Numbered from the stretch's first letter, positions 32,126 to 42,413 are shown. The stretch: 64,000 bases of DNA from Prevotella sp. (GCA_015060535.1 SUYH01000003.1:62001-126000), one strand, 5' to 3'. Numbers and translations are program-made. Notes: generated from the sequence alone by a model not told the origin.

Positions 32126-35100
32126 ATGAAGAGATTCTTTCAGACCATGCTGCTGTGTATGCTGGTTGTTCTCTCAGCTCAAGCTAAGGGATGGGACAAT
32201 GCACAGTACAAGCAGATTGAGCAAAGCATCCGTGTGCCACAGTTTGCACAGAAGGACTATGTGATTACCAAATTTGGTGCCAAGACCACCAATACGGCAG
32301 CCAAGAACCAGAAGGCCATTCAAAAGGCTATCGACAAATGTTCCAAGAAAGGCGGCGGACGTGTTATCGTGCCTGCAGGACAGAAGTTCCTCACCGCAGC
32401 CATCCAGCTGAAAAGCGGTGTCAACCTCGTTGTTGAGGAAGGAGCTGTCTTAGAGTTTGCCTTCGAACCAGAACTCTACCCCATCGTACCTACACGCTGG
32501 GAAGGTCTGGACTGTTGGAACCTCAGTCCGCTGATTTATGCCTATCAGGCCAAGGACATTGCTATCACTGGTAAGGGAACTATTGATGGCGGCGGAAGCA
32601 ACGAGACTTGGTGGCCTTGGTGCGGCAATGTTCGTTTTGGAATGAAAGAGGGAGGCATTGCCCAAAATCAGGGAGCACGTGCTCGTTTGCTCAAGCAGGC
32701 TGAGGATGGAGTTCCCATGGATGAGCGTCGCTATGGACCTACTGACGGTCTGCGTCCTCAAATGGTTAACTTCAACCAGTGCGAGGGTATCCTCATCGAG
32801 AATGTCACCCTGTTGCGTTCTCCTTTCTGGGTGCTTCACCCCTTACTATCAAAGGATATCACCGTTCGCGGCGTACACGTCATCAACAACGGTCCTAATG
32901 GTGACGGATGCGACCCTGAAAGTTGCGACCGTGTGCTGATAGAGAATTGTTTCTTCAACACAGGCGACGACTGTATCGCCATCAAGTCAGGCCGCAATAA
33001 CGATGGACGTGAAGGTGGCCAGGGTAAGTTTGCCGGCACCCCATCGAGAAATATTATTATCCGCAATTGTAAGTTCAATAATGGTCATGGTGGCGTAGTC
33101 ATCGGTTCTGAGATTTCTGGCGGTTGTCAGAATGTCTTTGCCGAAAATTGCGAGATGGACTCACCCAATCTGGATCGTGTGTTACGCATCAAGACCAACT
33201 CCTGTCGTGGTGGTATCATTGAGAACATCAATATGCGCAACGTCACCGTCGGACAGTGTGGCGAGGCCGTACTCAAGGTCAACACCGACTATGAGCCTCG
33301 CGAGGTGTGCTGTCGCGGCTACTATCCCGTCGTACGCGACGTGCTGATGGAGAATGTGACCTGCCAGAAGTCGAAGTATGGTGTCATGATTGTAGGCTAT
33401 CAGGATCCCAAGTTAGCCTATACCGTCAACAATATCACCGTACGCAACTGTCAGTTCAACGGTGTTTACAACAAGCCTATCCACCAGATTGGCCTCGCTC
33501 AGGACGTCACCTACGAGAATCTTATGATCAACGGTTCTCTAGTACTGCAGCAGATGCCTTACAAGCACTACAGCGAATGGCTCACCTATTCGGAAATGAA
33601 GCGCGTACCTGAGAGTTACATGCTCGACTTTGCCACAAAACCCAAGTGGAGCTATGTCATGGGTATTGAGCTCGAAGGTATGCTTGACACCTATCTTAAA
33701 TATGGTGGCGACGACATTCTGAAATACTGCAAGATGTATACCGACAAGATGATTGACCAACAGGGCAACATTACAGGCTACGACATCCTGGACTATAACC
33801 TCGACAACATACGCACGGGCCATTTCGTGACTCGTATGTATCAGAATTGGCCTGAAGAGAAGAACCTGCTGGCCATGAAGACCATGATGAAGCAATTGCA
33901 AGACCAGCCTCGCACCATTGCCGACAAGGTATTCTGGCACAAGGCTATCTACGCTTACCAGGTATGGCTCGACGGCATCTTCATGGGACTGCCCTTCCGC
34001 GTACTCACAGCACCCATTACGGAAAAGGTAAAAGGGGTAAAAGGTAAAAAAGCGAAAAAGAATCCTGTTACAGCTATCTATGATGACGCTGTCAACCAGC
34101 TGAAGATTACCTACGACCGCACGCTCGACCCCAAGACAGGTCTGAACCGCCATGCTTACGACGAGACACGCAAGACTTTCTGGGCCGACAAGGTGACCGG
34201 TCTGTCACAGCACTGCTGGGGTCGTGCTCAGGGTTGGTACACAATGGCTCTTATCGAGGTGCTCGACGCTCTGCCCGAGAACTATGCCCGTCGTTCGGAA
34301 GTTATCGATTTGCTGGTCAAGGACTTCGACGCTATTCTGAAATGGCAGGACGAAAAGAGCGGAGTATGGTATCAGGTAATGGACAGCCCAGGCCAGGAAG
34401 GCAACTATCTGGAGTCAACTTGTTCAAGCATGTTCACTTATGCCCTGCTGAAGGCCTATCGTAAGGGCTATGTCGGCGAGAAATACCGCGATGCAGGCAT
34501 CAAGGCCTACAAGGGCATGATCAAGAACTTTATCAAGGTACATCCCGACAAAACCATCTCGCTCACCAGATGTTGCGAGGTGGCAGGACTGGGACCGGCT
34601 GCGACACCTGAGGTGATTGAAGCCATGAAGAAAATCAATCCCAAGGGAAGCGTCAAGGAGAACCAACGACGCGACGGTAGTTATAAATACTATCTCAGCG
34701 AACCTATCCGCGACAATGACGCGAAGGGTGTCGGGCCATTCATCTGGGCATCACTTGAAATGGAAATGCTAGGTTACACCACAGAAAACATAACAGCCTC
34801 GATTGATCGCGAGGCTGTTCTTTTTCGTAACAACCCTATCATTACTGAAGCTGACCCGTTGACACCACTAACCGTTGGCAATGGACATTTCGCCACAACA
34901 GTCGACGTGACAGGACTTCAGACCTATGTAGAGGACTACAAGAACGGCATCCCCCTCAATGCCATGAGCGACTGGGGCTGGCACTCTTTCCCCAACAAGG
35001 AAAACCTAAAGCCCGAAGAGAGCGAGAAAGCCTATGACTTCGGCCACGGACACCAAGAAATCTATGCGGTGGAATATAAGAAGGCTGAAGATGGACGCCA

Positions 35101-36931
35101 CAAGCAGGCCACAGAATACTTTCGCATCAATCCGCATCGTCTGAACTTAGGTGCTATCGGCCTGGAGTTGAAAGATGCCAACGGGCAGCGCATTCCCTTA
35201 AAGGCCCTTACCGACATCCGTCAGCAACTGAACCTCTGGCAGGGTGAGATTACCTCCTCCTACAAAGCCGATGGTCAGCAGGTCAACGTCACCACTATCG
35301 GTTTACCCGACCGTGATGCTGTCGCCTACCGCATCTCCACACCGCTCTTGAAGGATCAGCGTGTCCAAGTATGTATCCGTCTGCCCTATCCTACTGGCAA
35401 ACACGCCGACGATGCCAGTGACTGGAGCAAAGACGCATTGCATCTGAGCCGTATCGTTTCACAACAAGACAACGCAGCCGTTATTGAGCACCGCCTTGAC
35501 TCCACCACTTATTATTTATATATAAGGTGGGAAGGGCAGGCCCAGCTCAGCGAGGCAAAGCCTCATGCCTACCAGCTCTCTACTAACGCAGAAGCGCTGG
35601 CCTTCGAGGCCGAATACACCCCTTCCCTCGTACGTTGCGATTCCATCGCAACAAACAAGCCTTTCCGTTTCGACACCGCCCAGAAGACAACCCAGAAGTT
35701 CTGGCATAAGTTCTGGACAGAGACCGCCTTTGTGGACTTTGGCTTGTGTACCGACCCGCGTGCCAAGGAACTGGAGCGCCGTGTGGTACTCTCACAATAT
35801 CTGACCCGCATCAACTGTGCCAACAACATGCCTCCACAGGAGACGGGGCTGACCTATAATACATGGTTCGGGCGTCCGCACCTGGAGATGACCTGGTGGC
35901 ATGCTGTCGACTTTGCCCTTTGGAACCAACCTCAGGTTGTAGCTCAGATGCTATGCTGGTATGATGAGATAGCGGCCCCCATCGCCAAGAAGATAGCCCA
36001 GCGCCAAGGATTCAAAGGCATCCGATGGATGAAGATGACAGACCCGTGGGGTGGTGAGGCACCTTCGAACACGGGTTCGTTCCTTACCTGGCAACAGCCT
36101 CACTACATCTATCTGGCTGAGGAGATGTATCGTGCCCAGCCCAACGCTAAGACACTGGCAAAATATGCTGCCAACGTAGAAGCTACAGCAGAGTTCATGG
36201 CTGACTTCGCCAAAACAGGTAAGCTGTTCGGTCAGACAGCCATGCAAGAATGTATGACCAAGGATATCAGTTATAACCATCCTTTCGAACTGGCTTACTT
36301 CCGTTATGGTCTTTCCGTTGCCAACCAATGGCGCGAGCGTATGGGCAAGCCCCGCAACAAGCTGTGGGACGATGTCATCAGTCGCCTTGCTCCCCTGCCA
36401 ATCACCAAGGAAGGCATCTATACTGCCGGACTCCCCAAGGGAAAGACACAAAACCTTAAGTCCTTTGACCCCTTTAACAGCCCCTCTACTACTGAGACCT
36501 TTGCCGAGAAAACCCGCAACGACCATCCCGCCTGCCTTGGCGTCTTCGCTCTCATCCCCTCCAGTTCTGTAAGCTGTGATAATATCGCAGCACACAAAAC
36601 GTTAGACTGGGTGATGAAGAACTGGAACTGGCTGACCACATGGGGTTGGGACTACGGGATGATTGCCATGGCAGCGGCTCGTTTGGGCTATCCAGAGACA
36701 GCTCTTCAGGCCCTGCTCATCGACACGCAGAAGAATACCTACCTGAAGAACGGCCACAATTTCCAGACGGCAGACCGTCTGCGCCTCTATCTCCCAGGCA
36801 ATGGTGCTCTGCTCACTGCCATTGCCATGATGTGTGCTGGTTGGGATGGTAATAAGGAAGGCCTTAACCCGGGTTTCCCCAAGGATGGACGTTGGGATGT
36901 CCGTTGGGAAGGTCTCAGACGTATGCAGTAG
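32126..36931 (+). CDS. Three-domain pectinase: GH28, GH105 and a C-terminal (alpha/alpha) glycosidase-like domain
   Basis: A 1601-residue exported enzyme with signal peptide (MKRFFQTMLLCMLVVLSAQA). Residues ~45-480 are a GH28 polygalacturonase: NGDGCD (near 258), GDDCIAIKSG (near 280), GHGGVVIGSE (near 319) and RIKTN (near 354). Residues ~500-890 are a GH105 unsaturated galacturonyl hydrolase, with WGRAQGWYTMALIE (near 697) and ESTCSSMFTYALLKAY. Residues ~894-1601 look like a six-hairpin glycosidase (TYNTWFGRPHLEMTWWHAVD, LRLYLPGNGALLTAIAMMCA); I cannot assign a GH family. A Lys-rich insert (VKGVKGKKAKKNP, near 635-650) interrupts the GH105 part. It probably acts in the periplasm on imported pectin oligosaccharides. 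Confidence 0.9.
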   Translation: MKRFFQTMLLCMLVVLSAQAKGWDNAQYKQIEQSIRVPQFAQKDYVITKFGAKTTNTAAKNQKAIQKAIDKCSKKGGGRVIVPAGQKFLTAAIQLKSGVNLVVEEGAVLEFAFEPELYPIVPTRWEGLDCWNLSPLIYAYQAKDIAITGKGTIDGGGSNETWWPWCGNVRFGMKEGGIAQNQGARARLLKQAEDGVPMDERRYGPTDGLRPQMVNFNQCEGILIENVTLLRSPFWVLHPLLSKDITVRGVHVINNGPNGDGCDPESCDRVLIENCFFNTGDDCIAIKSGRNNDGREGGQGKFAGTPSRNIIIRNCKFNNGHGGVVIGSEISGGCQNVFAENCEMDSPNLDRVLRIKTNSCRGGIIENINMRNVTVGQCGEAVLKVNTDYEPREVCCRGYYPVVRDVLMENVTCQKSKYGVMIVGYQDPKLAYTVNNITVRNCQFNGVYNKPIHQIGLAQDVTYENLMINGSLVLQQMPYKHYSEWLTYSEMKRVPESYMLDFATKPKWSYVMGIELEGMLDTYLKYGGDDILKYCKMYTDKMIDQQGNITGYDILDYNLDNIRTGHFVTRMYQNWPEEKNLLAMKTMMKQLQDQPRTIADKVFWHKAIYAYQVWLDGIFMGLPFRVLTAPITEKVKGVKGKKAKKNPVTAIYDDAVNQLKITYDRTLDPKTGLNRHAYDETRKTFWADKVTGLSQHCWGRAQGWYTMALIEVLDALPENYARRSEVIDLLVKDFDAILKWQDEKSGVWYQVMDSPGQEGNYLESTCSSMFTYALLKAYRKGYVGEKYRDAGIKAYKGMIKNFIKVHPDKTISLTRCCEVAGLGPAATPEVIEAMKKINPKGSVKENQRRDGSYKYYLSEPIRDNDAKGVGPFIWASLEMEMLGYTTENITASIDREAVLFRNNPIITEADPLTPLTVGNGHFATTVDVTGLQTYVEDYKNGIPLNAMSDWGWHSFPNKENLKPEESEKAYDFGHGHQEIYAVEYKKAEDGRHKQATEYFRINPHRLNLGAIGLELKDANGQRIPLKALTDIRQQLNLWQGEITSSYKADGQQVNVTTIGLPDRDAVAYRISTPLLKDQRVQVCIRLPYPTGKHADDASDWSKDALHLSRIVSQQDNAAVIEHRLDSTTYYLYIRWEGQAQLSEAKPHAYQLSTNAEALAFEAEYTPSLVRCDSIATNKPFRFDTAQKTTQKFWHKFWTETAFVDFGLCTDPRAKELERRVVLSQYLTRINCANNMPPQETGLTYNTWFGRPHLEMTWWHAVDFALWNQPQVVAQMLCWYDEIAAPIAKKIAQRQGFKGIRWMKMTDPWGGEAPSNTGSFLTWQQPHYIYLAEEMYRAQPNAKTLAKYAANVEATAEFMADFAKTGKLFGQTAMQECMTKDISYNHPFELAYFRYGLSVANQWRERMGKPRNKLWDDVISRLAPLPITKEGIYTAGLPKGKTQNLKSFDPFNSPSTTETFAEKTRNDHPACLGVFALIPSSSVSCDNIAAHKTLDWVMKNWNWLTTWGWDYGMIAMAAARLGYPETALQALLIDTQKNTYLKNGHNFQTADRLRLYLPGNGALLTAIAMMCAGWDGNKEGLNPGFPKDGRWDVRWEGLRRMQ

Positions 36932-36939
36932 ACCCTATC

Positions 36940-36951
36940 CGTAAACGTTTA
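36940..36951 (+). promoter_or_regulatory. Operator-like site A (CGTAAACGTTTA)
   Basis: A LacI-type near-palindrome whose central CG is 53 bases upstream of the -7 element at 36999. It is one of four such sites in the pectin locus. Confidence 0.7.
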
Positions 36952-36998
36952 AATGTTAATAATAAATAAGGTTCGAAGAGGTTTTCAAAACCTTTTCG

Positions 36999-37006
36999 TA
37001 CCTTTG
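36999..37006 (+). promoter_or_regulatory. -7 element of PL1 gene (37029)
   Basis: TACCTTTG, 22 bases before the ATG. No -33 TTTG is present, consistent with activator dependence. Confidence 0.7.
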
Positions 37007-37028
37007 TCCCCAAACAACTACAAAAAAA

Positions 37029-38246
37029 ATGAGATTGACTGCTACTTTACTATTTACCATGTTGGCGCTGTCAGTGACTGCCGCTGACTATGACCAGAAC
37101 AAGCCCTTTGGCTTTTGTACTGTAGCCTCACGTACAGATGCCAGCAACACTTATAACGTTACTGGCGGAGGGTGTTATTCCTATCCCGTCACAGGAGTTA
37201 GCAGTGACAAGGTCATTACCCTCACGTCTACAGGCAAAGATATGAAGGCTGCCATTACCAATGCCATCAAGAACTATAGTGTTATCATTTTCGACGGCTC
37301 CAAAGGCGATTTCATCGTCTCCAGCATTATTGAGCTAAGAGATATTAAAGACAGAACCCTGCTTGGCATCAATCAGGCTCGGCTATGCACCAAATGGTAC
37401 ATCAATAAGGAAATCATTGACTCGTTCAATGCAGCAGGCGTTCCTACGATGAAGACAAGTGAAGGAGGTGGAACCCTTTCTAACGGCAGAATGGTGAAAG
37501 AGGAGGCCGAGTACAACACACGCCAAATTATCATCAATATGACTGGCGACCAGAATGAGACTTATCGAAAAGCCGGCATCTTCGTTGCAAAAGGCTGCCA
37601 GAACATCATCTTCCGTAATCTCATCTTGGTAGGTCCTGGTTCTATTGACGTTGGTGGCAGCGACCTTCTGTCATTTGCCGGTGGAACCAGAAACTGCTGG
37701 GTTGATCACTGTGAATTTATTGACGGCATGGATGGTAATTTCGATATCGGACAGAAATCTGACTTCAATACCGTCAGCTGGTGTACCTTCAGCTATACCG
37801 ACCGCTCATACATGCACCAGAACACCAACCTCATTGGCAGCAGCGACAGAGAAGCCCCCGGCTATCTCAACACCACCTTTGCCTTCAACTGGTGGGGCAC
37901 TGGCTGCAAACAACGCATGCCTTTGGCCCGTGTAGGCAAGATTCACATGCTGAACAACTATTTCAGCTGTACCACAGCCAACAACTGCATCAATCCCCGC
38001 AAGAACTCCGAGGTGCTCATTGAGGGTAACTACTTCGAAAAGGGCGTCAAGAGATACTACAGTCAGAACAGCGCCATCTCTGTCACTTGGGCAGACAGCA
38101 ACTTCGCCGAGGAGAAGAACAAGATGGGAGAACCTGCATCTATGGGCGAAGCCGTCACCGTACCCTACGAATACACCGTAGCACCAAGCTCCGATGTCCC
38201 CACTGTAGTACGCCAGCAAGCAGGATCCACCCTCTTTGGCATCTAA
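37029..38246 (+). CDS. Pectate lyase, PL1 family
   Basis: A 405-residue secreted parallel beta-helix lyase with signal peptide (to about TAAD, residue 19). Beta-helix coils include FVAKGCQNIIFRNL, SFAGGTRNCWVDHCEFIDG and NFDIGQKSDFNTVSWCTF. The conserved basic segment RMPLARVGKIHMLNNYF (Arg about 296) carries the catalytic arginine region of PL1. It should cleave alpha-1,4-polygalacturonate by beta-elimination with Ca2+. It has no C-terminal sorting tail. It is transcribed from its own operator-linked promoter. Confidence 0.88.
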   Translation: MRLTATLLFTMLALSVTAADYDQNKPFGFCTVASRTDASNTYNVTGGGCYSYPVTGVSSDKVITLTSTGKDMKAAITNAIKNYSVIIFDGSKGDFIVSSIIELRDIKDRTLLGINQARLCTKWYINKEIIDSFNAAGVPTMKTSEGGGTLSNGRMVKEEAEYNTRQIIINMTGDQNETYRKAGIFVAKGCQNIIFRNLILVGPGSIDVGGSDLLSFAGGTRNCWVDHCEFIDGMDGNFDIGQKSDFNTVSWCTFSYTDRSYMHQNTNLIGSSDREAPGYLNTTFAFNWWGTGCKQRMPLARVGKIHMLNNYFSCTTANNCINPRKNSEVLIEGNYFEKGVKRYYSQNSAISVTWADSNFAEEKNKMGEPASMGEAVTVPYEYTVAPSSDVPTVVRQQAGSTLFGI

Positions 38247-38253
38247 AGCATAC

Positions 38254-38265
38254 CGCAAACGTTTT
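38254..38265 (+). promoter_or_regulatory. Operator-like site B (CGCAAACGTTTT)
   Basis: The central CG lies 52 bases upstream of the -7 element at 38312. After the core it shares TGTTAATnATnAATAAG with site A. Confidence 0.7.
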
Positions 38266-38311
38266 AGTGTTAATTATCAATAAGCCTACCTTATAATTCG
38301 AAATTAATGCG

Positions 38312-38319
38312 TATCTTTG
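38312..38319 (+). promoter_or_regulatory. -7 element of PL1-PL1 operon
   Basis: TATCTTTG, 20 bases before the ATG at 38340; no -33 TTTG. Confidence 0.7.
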
Positions 38320-38339
38320 CATCCAAACTATAAAAACTA

Positions 38340-40547
38340 ATGAATATGAAGAAGTATCTACTCACGATTTTAGCTTCGGTGTTTACAATGGTTGCTGTAG
38401 CTGATGATATCCCAGCATTCCCTGGTGCTGAAGGTCACGGACGATATGTAACAGGTGGAAGAGGTGGTCAAGTGATACACGTTACCAATTTGAATGACAG
38501 CGGAGCTGGTTCATTTCGCAATGCTGTAAGCGGTAAAAACAAAAAAATAGTTGTCTTTGATGTTGGTGGCGTCATTGCCCTCAAAAGTGACTTGACTATT
38601 GGCGCCAACACAACTATTCTGGGACAGACAGCCCCTGCTCCTGGTATTACTCTCCGCTACTATACCATTCAGCCTAGCGAGAATTGCGTAATCCGCTTCA
38701 TACGTAGTCGCCGAGGACAGGAAAAAGACGTTAATGATGGAGCAGATGCCATCTGGCAACGTAATACGACAGGCATCATGATAGACCATTGCTCTTTCTC
38801 ATGGTCCATTGACGAAGTGGCCTCATTTTATGACAACAATAATTTCACCATGCAATGGTGTACTATAGGTGAGAGTTTGAATAATGCAGGACACGATAAG
38901 GGTGCTCACGGCTATGGGGGCATCTGGGGTGGCAAGTTGGCATCTTTCCATCACAATCTCATTTGCCATGTTAACAACCGTTCTCCTCGTTTCAATGGAG
39001 CACGCTATGAGTGGAAAGGCTATACCAGCAACAAACTATATAATCAATACAAATGGGCCAATGAAGTTCAAGCAGAAAACGTCGATTTCCGCAACTGTGT
39101 TATCTATAATTGCGGCAATGGCTGCTATGGCGGACCTGGTGGCGGACAAATTAACATTGTCAACAACTATTACAAGACGGGACCTGCAGCTACCACTAAT
39201 CGTGTAACCCAAGTTACTGTTGGTGCCAGTGGCAATGCCAGCGGCCACCCCAACCTATGGACCATGACCAGCCGTTATTATATCAACGGCAATCAGATGA
39301 ACTCAACAGCCAACTACGACGGGTGGTCTAATATAAGTTACGATAGTGGAACTTACACCATTGACGGTGAGCATTGGAGTCCTGACCCCAACCATCTGAA
39401 CGGAGAAAATGTTACCTACAAGAAGAATTCTTCGGGAACAGATTGTGTACGCATACGTTTGGAAGAACCTGCCCCTACTGGCGAGGTGACTACTCATACC
39501 GCAGCGAAAGCATACGATAAGGTGTTACAATACTCTGGTGTTTCCCTGAACCCTGATGATGTCGATCTGCGTTACTTCACCGAGGCTAAGGAAGGTAAGG
39601 CTACCTATTCTGGCTCTGTTTCTGGAAAAAAGGGGCGTATTGACCTTGTCAGCGATGTCAACGGCTATACAGAAGAGAACTTCGGCACAGGTAGCCGTGA
39701 TGAGGCTTTTGACACTGATAAAGATGGTATTCCCGACGCTTGGGAGACAGCCAACGGTTTGAATCCCAACGATGCTACTGATGCTGTAACCTATACGCTT
39801 GACCCCGCCAAGTATTACATGAACATAGAAGTTTATGCAAACTCATTAGTTCAACACATCATGCTTTCAGGCAATGCCGATGCCGAAGATGCTGCCAAGG
39901 AATACTACCCCGCATATAAGAAAGAGGATGGCACAGCAGTGGAAGCCATCAATACTCTTGGTGTTGATCTCAGCGGAAACAATGGCGGTGAAACTGGCGA
40001 AGGCAAAACATACACAGTAGCATTTAACGCCACAGAAACCCAGTCGGAAGAGGGTTATTTTACTTATGGTGATGGTAAACACAACCTTAATGCTAAGTTT
40101 ACAGGTACATACAACGGCACGACCTTTACGCAAGGTCTGAAAATGGAGGGTACTACGCTTATCCAATTTTCTACTAAAGCCACAGCCACCGTTATTATTG
40201 CACAATCCACATGGAGTGAACATACTATCAAGTTTGACGATACGGAACTTGATTTATCATCAGCAACAACCCCTACCGACAGTGAAGGAGTACGTGTCTA
40301 CACGATTGCAGGTGTAGGGGCTGGTACGCACAAAATCACTCGCGGTTCTGGTGAGAGTGGCATTTTCTATGTTGAAGTACGTGAAGCCGGAACAACTGGC
40401 ATCAGCCAGATTCGCACCTCTGCCATTTCAGCTATCGAATACTACGACCTGAGTGGACGCAGACTGACGGAGCCTCAGCGAGGTATCAACATTCGTGTGG
40501 AGCGCTTATCCAATGGACAGAGCATCACGTCGAAAGTGATTAAATAA
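38340..40547 (+). CDS. Pectate lyase (PL1-like) with calcium-binding repeat, beta-sandwich and sorting-type tail
   Basis: A 735-residue secreted enzyme. After the signal peptide comes FPGAEGHGRYVTGGRGGQVI, the usual start of this pectate lyase group, then beta-helix coils with MIDHCSFSWSIDEV, QWCTIGESL and HHNLICHVNNRSPRFNGARY. A thrombospondin-3/dockerin-like DTDKDGIPDAWETANGLNPN follows (near 460), then a beta-sandwich possibly binding carbohydrate (about 555-690). The end (IEYYDLSGRRLTEPQRGINI, then ITSKVIK) resembles a type IX secretion tail. It shares its layout with the lyase at 61996, which lacks the last two parts. ATG 38340 or 38346 may start it. Confidence 0.88.
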   Translation: MNMKKYLLTILASVFTMVAVADDIPAFPGAEGHGRYVTGGRGGQVIHVTNLNDSGAGSFRNAVSGKNKKIVVFDVGGVIALKSDLTIGANTTILGQTAPAPGITLRYYTIQPSENCVIRFIRSRRGQEKDVNDGADAIWQRNTTGIMIDHCSFSWSIDEVASFYDNNNFTMQWCTIGESLNNAGHDKGAHGYGGIWGGKLASFHHNLICHVNNRSPRFNGARYEWKGYTSNKLYNQYKWANEVQAENVDFRNCVIYNCGNGCYGGPGGGQINIVNNYYKTGPAATTNRVTQVTVGASGNASGHPNLWTMTSRYYINGNQMNSTANYDGWSNISYDSGTYTIDGEHWSPDPNHLNGENVTYKKNSSGTDCVRIRLEEPAPTGEVTTHTAAKAYDKVLQYSGVSLNPDDVDLRYFTEAKEGKATYSGSVSGKKGRIDLVSDVNGYTEENFGTGSRDEAFDTDKDGIPDAWETANGLNPNDATDAVTYTLDPAKYYMNIEVYANSLVQHIMLSGNADAEDAAKEYYPAYKKEDGTAVEAINTLGVDLSGNNGGETGEGKTYTVAFNATETQSEEGYFTYGDGKHNLNAKFTGTYNGTTFTQGLKMEGTTLIQFSTKATATVIIAQSTWSEHTIKFDDTELDLSSATTPTDSEGVRVYTIAGVGAGTHKITRGSGESGIFYVEVREAGTTGISQIRTSAISAIEYYDLSGRRLTEPQRGINIRVERLSNGQSITSKVIK

Positions 40548-40555
40548 TCATTTGT

Positions 40556-42349
40556 ATGAAGAAACATCTTATTATATCCGCCCTGTTAGCTGTTTCGCTG
40601 ACAGTGGCGGCTTTTGATTCTGGCACCATCCAGAACAATGGGGTCACCATCACTACTGCAGCGGGCTGGAATGAGTCACTCTATGCAGAATGGGAGCCAT
40701 ACGATGGTGCCGACTCCTATCATGTTTATGTCAAGGGAGGTCAATATGCTGATTACACCAAGATTGACGACCAACTGGTGCGCAACTACGGCAACACCAA
40801 TCGCGCCGACGTTCCAGGACTGAAGGCTGGCGACGACTATTGCATCAAGATTGTTCCCGTTGTCAACGGTGCAGAAGAAGAGTCAAAGGCAAGCACAGCA
40901 AGTCAAATAACCGTCAAGAACTTCAATCGTGACGGCTATGCCCACCATAACGCAACAGAGGGCATCGGAGCCTATAACAACGACGGAACGCTGAAGGACG
41001 GTGCACGAGTACTTTACGTCAGTCGCGACAATGCGAAGACCATCACACTCGATATGATTGTAGACAACAAGGGAAAGACAGAGACTCGCACTGGCATCCA
41101 AGACATTCTTAAGGCCTATGAAAAGGGTGTCGAGACCCGGCCGCTGGCCATCCGTATCATCGGACTGCTGAAGAAAGACGATATGCCCACTCTTGGCAGT
41201 TCTTCCATCGGACTGCAAGTAAAGGGCAAGGGCCAGAACATGAATCTGACCATCGAAGGTATTGGCAATGATGCCACTTTTCACGGATTTGGAGTTCTAG
41301 TGCGCAACTGCCGCTATGTAGAGCTTAGCAATTTTGCCGTCATGATGCATCCCGAAGATGGTATCAGCTTCGACACTGATAACGAACATCTTTGGGGTCA
41401 CAACCTCGACATCTTCTACGGAGAGAACAAAGGTGGAGACAAAGCCAAAGGCGACGGCAGCTTCGATGTAAAGGGGACGCTCCATGCCACCGTCTCAGCT
41501 ATTCACTATTGGGACTCAGGCAAGTGCAACCTCAACTCCAATAAAGACCAGGTAGACTATGTGAGCTATCACCACAACTGGTTTGACCACAGCGACTCAC
41601 GCCATCCTCGCGTAAGAGTCTCGCAACATCTTCATGTCTTCAACAACTACTATGACGGCAATTCCAAATATGGTGTTGGAGCAACTACAGGAAGCTGTAT
41701 CTTTGTTGAAAAGAACTATTTCCGCCATTGTAAATACCCGATGCTCATCTCTAGGCAGGGCTCTGACGTCCATAACGGCAGCGGGAGCAGCGATGAGACC
41801 AAAGGCAATTTCTCAAAAGAAGACGGAGGCATCATCAAGGCCTTCGACAACTACATTACCGATGCTACCAGCTTTGAACCCTACGTAGCTGGTGACGCAT
41901 TGTACAGCAAGCACTTCGATGCCTACGTGGCAACGAGTCGTAGCGAACAGGTTCCAGCAGATGTAAAAACGCTGCAAGGAGACACTGGTTACAACAACTT
42001 CGATACGTCCAGCGATTTCTATACTTACACCCCAGATGCCACTGAAGATGTACCCTCCGTTGTCACAGGACAATATGGAGCTGGCCGTTGCCAGCATGGC
42101 GATTTCCAATACACTTTCGACAACGCTACACAGGACAAGAACTATAATGTCATCACAGACCTTTCCAACAAACTGGCTAACTACGAAAGCAAGCTGGTTA
42201 AGATCTATGGCGACATGACTACGTCTATCCGCAATATCAAGACAAGCAGCTTCAATAAATCTACCCGTTACAACCTCACAGGTATGCAAGTAGACGACAG
42301 CTATAAAGGGATAGTCATCACGAACGGCATGAAGACGATGCAGAAATAG
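40556..42349 (+). CDS. Pectate lyase, PL1 family, with N-terminal Fn3-like domain
   Basis: A 597-residue secreted lyase. The signal peptide is about 18 residues; residues ~25-120 look like a fibronectin III-like domain (LYAEWEPYDGADSYHVYVKG). The PL1 beta-helix contains FHGFGVLVRNCRYVELSNFA, YVSYHHNWFDHSDSRHPRVR with the conserved Arg region, and LHVFNNYYDGNSKYGVGATT. The C-terminus (TRYNLTGMQVDDSYKGIVI, ending MKTMQK) is a degenerate sorting-type tail. It is 8 bases after the previous lyase and co-transcribed with it. Confidence 0.9.
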   Translation: MKKHLIISALLAVSLTVAAFDSGTIQNNGVTITTAAGWNESLYAEWEPYDGADSYHVYVKGGQYADYTKIDDQLVRNYGNTNRADVPGLKAGDDYCIKIVPVVNGAEEESKASTASQITVKNFNRDGYAHHNATEGIGAYNNDGTLKDGARVLYVSRDNAKTITLDMIVDNKGKTETRTGIQDILKAYEKGVETRPLAIRIIGLLKKDDMPTLGSSSIGLQVKGKGQNMNLTIEGIGNDATFHGFGVLVRNCRYVELSNFAVMMHPEDGISFDTDNEHLWGHNLDIFYGENKGGDKAKGDGSFDVKGTLHATVSAIHYWDSGKCNLNSNKDQVDYVSYHHNWFDHSDSRHPRVRVSQHLHVFNNYYDGNSKYGVGATTGSCIFVEKNYFRHCKYPMLISRQGSDVHNGSGSSDETKGNFSKEDGGIIKAFDNYITDATSFEPYVAGDALYSKHFDAYVATSRSEQVPADVKTLQGDTGYNNFDTSSDFYTYTPDATEDVPSVVTGQYGAGRCQHGDFQYTFDNATQDKNYNVITDLSNKLANYESKLVKIYGDMTTSIRNIKTSSFNKSTRYNLTGMQVDDSYKGIVITNGMKTMQK

Positions 42350-42355
42350 CCTAAT

Positions 42356-42369
42356 CGTAAACGATTACG
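42356..42369 (+). promoter_or_regulatory. Operator-like site C (CGTAAACGATTACG)
   Basis: The most symmetric of the four sites; 12 of 14 positions match its reverse complement. The central CG is 52 bases upstream of the -7 element at 42414. Confidence 0.75.
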
Positions 42370-42413
42370 TAGCATTCTAACCAATTAATATAGGTTAGCG
42401 TGCTACTTTTTTG

